36,939 nt of DNA from Kitasatospora humi. GTDB taxonomy: Bacteria; Actinomycetota; Actinomycetes; Streptomycetales; Streptomycetaceae. The position numbers and the translations under genes are program-made. This document shows positions 31,901-36,939 of this stretch, one piece after another (positions within the stretch are counted from its first letter, which is position 1; each line of letters opens with the position of its first letter). The notes under the pieces were generated by a model. The model ran no database searches. It saw nothing but the letters and a program-made list of their open reading frames with translations, and was not told where the DNA came from. The stretch lies in assembly GCF_020907985.1 (NCBI RefSeq), contig NZ_JAJJPA010000064.1:1-36939 (forward strand), written 5' to 3'.

Positions 31901-34051
31901 GGTCCAGTAGCCGACGCCGTCGCCGAGCACCTGGTGCTCGGGCGGCAGGGCCGTGTCCCCGGCGTGCAGCACGCGGCCGCCGGTGGCCCGGCCGCCCTGC
32001 GGCAGCGGCAGCGACGTCGGGTTGATGCTGTGGGCCCCGTAGTACCCGCCGGCCAGCCGCTCGCCGGTCAGCTTGAACACCTGAGCCGGCCGGCCGGACC
32101 AGTACGCCCGCTGCTCGCCCTCCTCCCACCAGACGACCAGCAGCTCGCCGTCCACGTAGCGCTGGCGCGGACGGTTCCAGTGGGACGCCGTCGCGGGCGT
32201 GCGCAGCTCGTGCTCGAGCAGGATGCCCTGCGGGCCGACCACCACCGCCTTGTGCTGGCGCACCAGGACCAGTGCGGGCCAGGCGTCCTCGATCCGCAGG
32301 TCGTTCCGGTTGGCACGGCCGGGAACGACGCCGGTCTTGGCGTCCTCGTAGCCCAGACGGAGGAGCCCCTCTTCCAGGGCGGGCCAGCCGAGCTCGTCGA
32401 AGATGCCGGCGCGGAGGGTGCGCCCGAGCAGGGCGGCGACATCCAGCCCGGCGATGCGGGCGGCGGCAGCCGGGTTGGCCTCGATGATGGCCGGCCGAAC
32501 GGGCCCGAGCGCGACCAGCAGGCTGTGGGCTCCGGCCAACCCGCGCGCGGCCAGCAGCTCCTCCGCCCGGTCGTCGGCCCATTGCGCGAACAGTGCCTGA
32601 AGCGCCGGGTACTGGGCGATGAGCGGCCCGAGCCGGCCGGCGTCACTCGACCGCCAGACCGGCGGGATGGCGTTCTGCAGCGCCCCGCGGAAGCGCGGGT
32701 CGGCCGCCACGGCCGCCAGGTTCCGTCGGCCCGGGCCTCCCTGGGCCAGCCAGGCGCCGAGGTTGAGGGACATGATGGGCGGCGGATCGGCGACCGGCAC
32801 CCGCTCGGCGAGCAGCAGGTCGAGGAGATTGAGTGCGGTCGGGTGGTTGTGGGTCAGCTCCACCGCGACGCCCTCGGCCCGCAGCCGGTCCACCATCCGC
32901 GCGGCCAGCTCGAGTGTGGCCCCACAGCCGGGACGCGAGCGCCAACCGCGGTTGACGTGCGCGGCCCACCGCTGCAGCCAGCGGGCGGCGGGCTCCGCTC
33001 CGGTAGCCTGCGGGTCCGTCAGGAGCAGTTCCGCGCCGCTCTCCCGGAGGATCTTCAGCCACTCCTGGTCGGTGGTGGCATGGTCCTTCGAGCCGGGCGG
33101 GGTCGGCAGGATCTCCAACAGCCGTGCCCGGACCGCCTCGTCGCCACGAGCCAGCTCGATCAGCGTTCCACGCCACGACTTCCACACCGCGGCGGGGGAA
33201 CGACCGATGGCCGGTGACGACAACAGCTCACGGAGCAGGATCCGTTCCTGCTCCCGCTGGTCGAGCCCCGCGGCCTTTTTGATCAGCAGCCGAGCGTCCT
33301 CGGCGATCCCCGCGTACGGGGCCATTCCCGCCGCCGAACGCTCCGCGCACAACTGGCGGAACCGCTGCCACGCCGTCAACGCGTCCAGTCGTCCGGCGAG
33401 GTCCTTCACGTACTGCCGCAGCGCCTTGACGGTCAGTGCGCCGCCCAGGGCGAACTCCAGGAAGACGGCACGCAGCCGCTCCTCGTCGATCTCCAGGTTG
33501 AAGGTGCGCTCGGCCTCCCGTGCCTTGCCGAAGAACGTGGCCGCGTACGTCTGGTTGCCCTGCTCCAGGAAGATCCGCCCGACCTGCTCGCAGTAGGTGG
33601 GCAGGAAGTGCGGTACCGCGCGCCCGAGGCGGACGGCCAACTCCTCGAAGCCGTCCTTGGCGTTGCCGGGCTTGGACTTGATCTGGCGGGCGAGGCGCTC
33701 CATCTCCTTGACCACGGCCAGCGCGTGGTGTCCGTTGGCCGGGTCGTGAACCAGCGCCCAGGCGGGGAACCCGAGCGCCTCCTGCCGGACCTGCCCCACC
33801 TCGACCGGCTCACCGAGCGGGATCAGGTCGAGGAACTCCAGGGCGAGGTCCTCCGCAGGACCGAGTGCGCCGGGAACCAGCCGGACCACCGTACGCCCGT
33901 CCAGACCCGGGTGCCGATAGCTGCGGGCGGTGAGGACATCCACGGTGCTGTCGAGGCCGTCGGCTGCCGTCACCGCACCGACCTGCAGAACGGCTCCAGC
34001 GTCGAGCAGGCGCTCGTAGTACTGGTCGTCGCTCGGCTTCCTCGTCGTCAT
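28985..34051 (-). CDS. Giant protein of unknown function, 1,688 aa
   Basis: Largest gene of the window. Start ATG 34051 overlaps the DUF4132 stop as ATGA; the frame remains open upstream only as a shadow. No signal peptide or membrane segment. The N-terminal third is helical and repeat-like (EELAVRLGRAVPHFLPTYCE, QGNQTYAATFFGKAREAERT), resembling TPR/HEAT-type scaffolds. The middle third is beta-rich with propeller-like blades (WPALVLVRQHKAVVVGPQGI, RYVDGELLVVWWEEGEQRAY, DGVGYWTLRQTGGRTALVEY). The C-terminal third is again helical and includes GWKPARLKRARAELAATDLV, LEAKRARAGRGLFLPGGWQE, like the C-terminal part of MolR/DUF4132-type proteins. No catalytic motif recognised. Most likely a scaffold or sensor of the ATPase-VWA complex. 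Confidence 0.88.
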   Translation of the reverse strand: MTTRKPSDDQYYERLLDAGAVLQVGAVTAADGLDSTVDVLTARSYRHPGLDGRTVVRLVPGALGPAEDLALEFLDLIPLGEPVEVGQVRQEALGFPAWALVHDPANGHHALAVVKEMERLARQIKSKPGNAKDGFEELAVRLGRAVPHFLPTYCEQVGRIFLEQGNQTYAATFFGKAREAERTFNLEIDEERLRAVFLEFALGGALTVKALRQYVKDLAGRLDALTAWQRFRQLCAERSAAGMAPYAGIAEDARLLIKKAAGLDQREQERILLRELLSSPAIGRSPAAVWKSWRGTLIELARGDEAVRARLLEILPTPPGSKDHATTDQEWLKILRESGAELLLTDPQATGAEPAARWLQRWAAHVNRGWRSRPGCGATLELAARMVDRLRAEGVAVELTHNHPTALNLLDLLLAERVPVADPPPIMSLNLGAWLAQGGPGRRNLAAVAADPRFRGALQNAIPPVWRSSDAGRLGPLIAQYPALQALFAQWADDRAEELLAARGLAGAHSLLVALGPVRPAIIEANPAAAARIAGLDVAALLGRTLRAGIFDELGWPALEEGLLRLGYEDAKTGVVPGRANRNDLRIEDAWPALVLVRQHKAVVVGPQGILLEHELRTPATASHWNRPRQRYVDGELLVVWWEEGEQRAYWSGRPAQVFKLTGERLAGGYYGAHSINPTSLPLPQGGRATGGRVLHAGDTALPPEHQVLGDGVGYWTLRQTGGRTALVEYDPLTGTHGRAGVPPLFTAAGDATGTLQPEHCRLLPVQPGLERSPLGTDGTVLGGSVRSDASQVVFHGVDGRRVTLSTQAPGAAGHPAGRLDLPDGAALMMVASHRGVALGPVDGTGRAADAFAELTTAHPGQLHAAGTALVPPLDHWHALRPRDEQGSRVLRAVTDGRAAELIEAAWPVDADDATRPHRPELLLIQGVPRQVAGSRATQAVPVEAAARVLPGLTDPLLIAGVAGLARMATETATRAARYAPLPQPEAEEPVGADGRAVPAAYQPESGHDGVLREAVQGVFGSLEGFGSLWNRSGDQWHLLANLRAVTGLLAAGPKAGPTGWSTDAERLELHGGSEYHGWVHLLGRTAPMALAAASQATGEQARHALVLLLTELTRGWLADRGPTLRQVTLSEQNQNNQSASKTAAARVGQVLRNGDRTVVVLACRRYGHEVHWDAVDHDPSGEFAAVAHFGLVRERRVRDDLTADWIARFTALLQQHGRIAWRPEQAEEFGAATGIGRARATLLLAQPPGLLTWSNDVLTAEQLALYGLKATQAKAARQWLHSVDRTDREAVLAALLPADPARLWSTGLQTDDAAARWVERRGRLLTLPEEAQTTVNGADVLAIEAVLNPANTAWLSRVTTQRVRQTDQGVELVPDDPDALPGAQGLASAVSALRWLAHHLPYGDQLRPLLPEALAAVRRRLADPGLLIGLDVQSTVRDQQLAAVLRGHFGLPEQGGAGSDGLVACGEALVLAPGRYGEVPYLRPAALTGADDPLFDLLGGLVAGYYSRDELPALRALLGDELARLTAHGCTAGEPAGWAQNPQRSAPALVTEVAKSHGLGEDAAALYLQLLALPDPTDRNTARWTGWKPARLKRARAELAATDLVLEAKRARAGRGLFLPGGWQEAKAPGLPVETWKAGLYEIPPHSAILPQLAAPELFARAWQRVADGDRPGYEQLTTNTRRRGRR

Positions 34052-34902
34052 GCCGACTCCTCCCCCTCGATCGTGCGGCCTGCGTACAGCGCGGCGGCCA
34101 TCCGCATGCCCTCGGACCAGGCCACCCGGCCCACCTCGGAGAGCGGCACCAACCGCCCGTCCGGCGCCGCCCAACTGAGCGGGCCGGTCTCGCACTCGTC
34201 GTACTCGTAGTAGTCGCCCACCCACAGGCGGGCCTCCAGCAAGCGGCCGTCCTCGACCAGCGGCACCACCGCGTGTCCGCCGCGGATGCGGTATCCGAGC
34301 CGGGCACAGCGGCCGACCAGCTCGCGGAGCTCCTTGTAACGGCCGCCGGCGTAGGTGTCGACCTGCGTCGCCTTCGGGTCGAAGTCGGCAGGGCGGTGCC
34401 AGACCTCACGGTGCAGTTGCCGGAGTTGCTGCGTGACGCCCAACTCGACGGCGAACTCCCGCAGTTCGTCCAGGTCCTCCAGCAGGACCGGGTGCGGCAC
34501 GCGGACCTCGGTGTCGGCCAGGCGGACCGTGTCACCGTCCAGGTCGACCACGCCGATGCCACGCTCCGGATCGGCGTCCCGGAGGAAACCCGCGACAGAG
34601 CCGTCGCCGCCCGTGACGACCAGATCGCGCAGCACCTCCTGCCACGCATCGTCGGCCCACACCGCGGTGATCACGGCGGCGGGAACCGGCAACGAGCGGA
34701 CCATCCACCGCTCGACATCCGCCAGGCACTGCCTCTGGTGCGCGTCGAGCCACTCCGCGAGCCGCCGCAGCTCCACCACGGCCGGGTCGTCCTTGAGTTT
34801 CGACGGCACCGTCTTCAGTCGACGGCCGGCCGCATTCCTGCACGCGACCTTCCCGTCCGGTTCCAGGGTGACCTCGTAGTCACCCGCTGCCAGCCACGCC
34901 AC
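34048..34902 (-). CDS. DUF4132-domain protein, first gene of operon
   Basis: Protein of 284 residues starting at GTG 34902 with GGAGGG eight bases upstream. Features: KVACRNAAGRRLKTVPSKLK, VERWMVRSLPVPAAVITAVW, AGFLRDADPERGIGVVDLDG, ADTEVRVPHPVLLEDLDELR and WSEGMRMAAALYAG. This is the DUF4132 domain found at the C-terminus of E. coli MolR, here as a stand-alone protein; the DADPERGIGVVDLDGDTVRL strands and VPHP are characteristic. Function unknown in the family; MolR was linked only loosely to molybdate. First gene of the five-gene operon; its promoter must lie in 34903-35110, where I see no clear -35/-10 pair. Confidence 0.8.
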   Translation of the reverse strand: MAWLAAGDYEVTLEPDGKVACRNAAGRRLKTVPSKLKDDPAVVELRRLAEWLDAHQRQCLADVERWMVRSLPVPAAVITAVWADDAWQEVLRDLVVTGGDGSVAGFLRDADPERGIGVVDLDGDTVRLADTEVRVPHPVLLEDLDELREFAVELGVTQQLRQLHREVWHRPADFDPKATQVDTYAGGRYKELRELVGRCARLGYRIRGGHAVVPLVEDGRLLEARLWVGDYYEYDECETGPLSWAAPDGRLVPLSEVGRVAWSEGMRMAAALYAGRTIEGEESA

Positions 34903-35111
34903 GACAGTGCCCTCCCAGCTGCTGTTCCCGAGCTGGCGAGAAACGTAGCGGCCCCCTCGGACAAACGATCACGCAGCTCCTGACGGAGAAATGAGCGTGT
35001 ACCGTCCCAGGCCCGAAGCGCCACCACCGTCGCTGCCCGACTCACTCAACGCTGCCGTCCGATCCAGGCCGCGCAACTTTCAGCCCAGCCAAGCACTCCG
35101 TCCCGTCCAGA

Positions 35112-35143
35112 CCCTGCCCTGCCCTGCCCCGCCCTGCCCTGCC
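35112..35143. repeat. CCCTG pentamer repeat, G-quadruplex-prone
   Basis: Six tandem five-base units, five CCCTG and one CCCCG, followed by CC. On the minus strand this is a series of GGG runs with two-base loops, enough for a G-quadruplex, about 210 bases upstream of the operon start on its coding strand. It may have expanded by slippage, or it may influence operon transcription. Confidence 0.6.
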
Positions 35144-35149
35144 GAGCGC

Positions 35150-35385
35150 ATCTGCGGGGTCCCGCCCATGCCACCACGGAACGTCGACCCCAACACCTGG
35201 ATGACTTCTGGTCTGGCGACATGTCCGTGCAGCTGATTCCCAGGAGGCCTCGAGCACCGCTTGCACTGCAGCACGACCCGCCGGCCAACCATGTCGCCGG
35301 CGATCACGTCCGTCCCCGGATCGCCGGCACCGCCCGAGCGCAGCCCTTCGCTGCAGCCGTCCCGGTTGAGGAGCCCGCGGCACAT
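35150..35385 (-). pseudogene. Mrr-like restriction endonuclease remnant
   Basis: Minus-strand frame reads GLRSGGAGDPGTDVIAGDMV, GRRVVLQCKRCSRPPGNQLH, GHVARPEVIQVLGSTFRGG. The D...(14)...QxK spacing (DVI then LQCKR) with the following P-E-VIQ-L-GT segment is that of the Mrr catalytic domain (PD-(D/E)xK nuclease cleaving modified DNA). Only the central catalytic strip remains; past about 35150 it runs into the CCCTG repeat, and no start signal or N-terminal domain is seen. Not functional. Apart from this and the repeat, the 34903-35505 gap shows nothing. Confidence 0.5.
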
Positions 35386-35505
35386 TGGCAGGCTTCCTCA
35401 CGCAGAACGAACTGTGCCTCGACTCGCGCCGCATCTGGGCGGATTCGTGACCACGCTTCAAGGTAGGCCGAGAGGTGTCAGCAGCCTGTCGTACAGTCGC
35501 CAGCT

Positions 35506-36177
35506 GTGACGACGACCCTGATGACGTACGCGGGCACCACCGAGCCCGACGCGCTCGCCACCCGCACCGGCGGGGTGCCCCTGGCTCCGGCTGGGAGCGC
35601 CTGGCCGCAGTGCGCCACCTGCGATGGACCGATGCAGTTCCTGGCCCAGGTACTCCTCGACGACCTCGGCCGCCACGCGGGCCAGGGCCCTACCGAGGGA
35701 CGGGGCGTTCTCGCCCTGTTCATGTGCCAGAACGATCCGGGCATGTGCGACGAGTGGGAGCCGCAGGCGGGCGGTAACCAGGTGCTGCTCTTTCCTCCGG
35801 CGGCCGCGCTCCAGCCGATCCCGGTGCCCGCATTGGACGAGGACGACGACCAGGAGCCGGTCCTGCTCGGCGCGGTGAGCGCCGTCGCGTACGAGGCCTC
35901 ATCGACGGCAGCGGATTACGACCAGGCTTACGAAGAGTGGGCGAGCCAACCGGGCCGGACCCCTCTGGACATCCTCGGCCAGTTGGGCGGGCAGCCCGCG
36001 TGGCTGCAGCACGACGAAACCCCAGCCTGCCCGACCTGCGCACGGGAGATGAGCCTCGTCGTCCAACTCGAGGAAGGACGGGACCACACCACCGCGATGA
36101 ACTTCGGCGGCCGCGGCCAGGCCTACGCGTTCGCGTGCGAGCCCTGCACACAGGCCGTGTTCCTGTGGCAGTGCTGA
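35506..36177 (+). CDS. Cysteine-rich zinc-ribbon-like protein, DUF1963-like
   Basis: Protein of 223 residues with four paired-cysteine sites: WPQCATC (Cys36, Cys39), FMCQNDPGMC (Cys74, Cys81), PTC after TPAC (Cys175, Cys178) and CEPC (Cys211, Cys214), likely two zinc sites. The frame TGGVPLAPAGSAWPQCATC, PMQFLAQV and GGNQVLLF follows the DUF1963/YwqG-like pattern of small domains seen beside toxin-immunity genes. An acidic linker separates the two halves. GTG 35506 is used because a TACAGT -10-like box ends nine bases upstream, implying a leaderless transcript; ATG 35521 is an alternative without a ribosome site. It points toward the SUKH-like gene and away from the operon. Confidence 0.8.
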   Translation: MTTTLMTYAGTTEPDALATRTGGVPLAPAGSAWPQCATCDGPMQFLAQVLLDDLGRHAGQGPTEGRGVLALFMCQNDPGMCDEWEPQAGGNQVLLFPPAAALQPIPVPALDEDDDQEPVLLGAVSAVAYEASSTAADYDQAYEEWASQPGRTPLDILGQLGGQPAWLQHDETPACPTCAREMSLVVQLEEGRDHTTAMNFGGRGQAYAFACEPCTQAVFLWQC

Positions 36178-36217
36178 CCGCAGCAACATCCCGAATCCGA
36201 GCGGATAGCCGAACCGC

Positions 36218-36864
36218 GTGAAGCAACTACGCGCGCAGTTCGGGGAACCTACCTGCTGGGGTTGGGCCAGGCCCGCGATCTGGAATGCCAGTGAGCGGTA
36301 CCTCGGATTCCGGCTGCCGGTTGCCTTCAAGGCGTTCCTCGATCTGTACGGCCCCCCGGCTCGGTGGCGGTTACCTGACGATCGATTGACCGATGGACAC
36401 CACACCGGCCGAGCTGGAGCGCCACTGGGGCCGCCACCCGAGCGCCCAGGCTGGTACGGCGAGATCGCCGAGGCCTGGTGGGAGGTGGACGAGTCCGACG
36501 TCGCCTCAGGCGTGCTGCTGCTATGGGGAAGCGACGAGCATGGCAGCCGGTACTTCTTCCGCGCGGTCGAGGACGATCCCGCGGAATGGCGGTTCGTCAT
36601 CAGCAATGACGAAGGCGCGTGGTTCGAGACCGCCGGAACGTTCACCGAGTTCCTGGTGCGCTGCTTCCACCAAATCGACCGCCCCGACTTCATCGACCCC
36701 GCTGGCCTCGGCCGGGTGCACGTTACGAGTCCCGCCCGTGACCAGCGCCCGGTGGCCCGGACCGCCCGACCGGCCGGGCGGGGACCCACGATTACTGGGC
36801 GTTCAGCCGAGAGCTTCGAGACGACCTGCTGCTGCCGTTACCGCCGAAGGAGGTTGGTCAGTAA
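36218..36864 (+). pseudogene. SMI1/KNR4 (SUKH)-like gene, frameshifted
   Basis: From GTG 36218: KQLRAQFGEPTCWGWARPAI, SERYLGFRLPVAFKAFLDLY, GP. The family-like continuation GGGYLTID-PMDTTPAELERH, WGRHPSAQA lies one frame off (36357-36445) and contains a TGA where an Arg would fit. The first frame then resumes WYGEIAEAWWEVDESDVASG, VLLLWGSDEHGSRYFFRAVE, WRFVISNDEGAWFETAGTFT. Another shift is needed to reach HDYWAFSRELRDDLLLPLPP before the TAA at 36862-36864. Joined, it is a SUKH-type immunity or adaptor protein. The first frame is open across the whole stretch and off the right edge, so an intact but divergent gene cannot be ruled out. Confidence 0.5.
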
Positions 36865-36939
36865 TGACCTGACGCCGCACCAGGAGCGGCCGCGCAACGA
36901 ATTGAGCTGCGGCCGCCTCATCATCTCCCGAATCATCCG

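Noticed and set aside
28970..33600. Several long plus-strand frames across the giant gene
   Set aside because: All are antisense shadows rich in Gly/Arg/Ala, without known motifs, while the minus-strand frame is continuous and coupled to neighbours.
1..36939. CRISPR arrays, rRNA genes, or a riboswitch
   Set aside because: No regularly spaced repeats, rRNA stretches or recognisable riboswitch cores were found on either strand.

Overview
The window is very GC-rich DNA with strong third-position GC bias, GTG and TTG starts, leaderless genes, many LysR/TetR/LuxR regulators and IS110/IS3 debris. It looks like an accessory region of a Streptomyces or Kitasatospora chromosome, judged from codon use and gene families only.

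Positions 1-13,400 are a scrambled region. Intact genes are small secreted or lipoproteins, an alpha/beta hydrolase divergent from a TetR repressor with two matching operators, a DoxX-like membrane protein, two LysR regulators, a dinucleotide-binding reductase and a YCII protein. Between them lie broken genes: a frameshifted YVTN beta-propeller lipoprotein cut by the left edge, a gene fragment abutting the 3' end of an IS110 element, a truncated IS3 element, a piece of an FAD aromatic hydroxylase, and a doubly frameshifted SnoaL-like gene.

Positions 13,411-15,332 hold a two-gene operon on the minus strand: a cyclodipeptide synthase of the NYH type, closely resembling M. tuberculosis Rv2275, overlapping by 4 bp a CYP121-like cytochrome P450. 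The predicted product is cyclo(L-Tyr-L-Tyr), converted to mycocyclosin or a related coupled diketopiperazine. A 17-bp palindrome overlaps the likely -35 box. A LuxR-type regulator, a secreted protein, a DUF4097 protein, a class C beta-lactamase-like hydrolase and two tandem LysR paralogues follow. A perfect 20-bp palindrome lies between the LysR genes.

At 21,944-21,982 is the 3' part of a tRNA-Pro gene (minus strand), from the anticodon loop to the end, with a hairpin just beyond its 3' end and GTGAGAG repeats on the other side. This is what an old attachment site of a pSAM2-like integrative element would leave. It suggests that the DNA to its right arrived by site-specific integration.

That right-hand part (22,391-34,902) is one tightly coupled five-gene operon on the minus strand: DUF4132 protein, a 1,688-residue protein of unknown function, a MoxR-type AAA+ ATPase, a DUF5682-VWA fusion, and a SWIM zinc-finger protein. 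Apart from the giant protein, its parts match the uncharacterised E. coli yehL-yehM-yehP-yehQ/molR set. It is the best candidate here for an undescribed NTP-dependent system. Upstream lie an Mrr-like nuclease remnant, a G-rich repeat, a cysteine-rich zinc-ribbon protein and a decayed SUKH-like gene, a setting reminiscent of a defence island.
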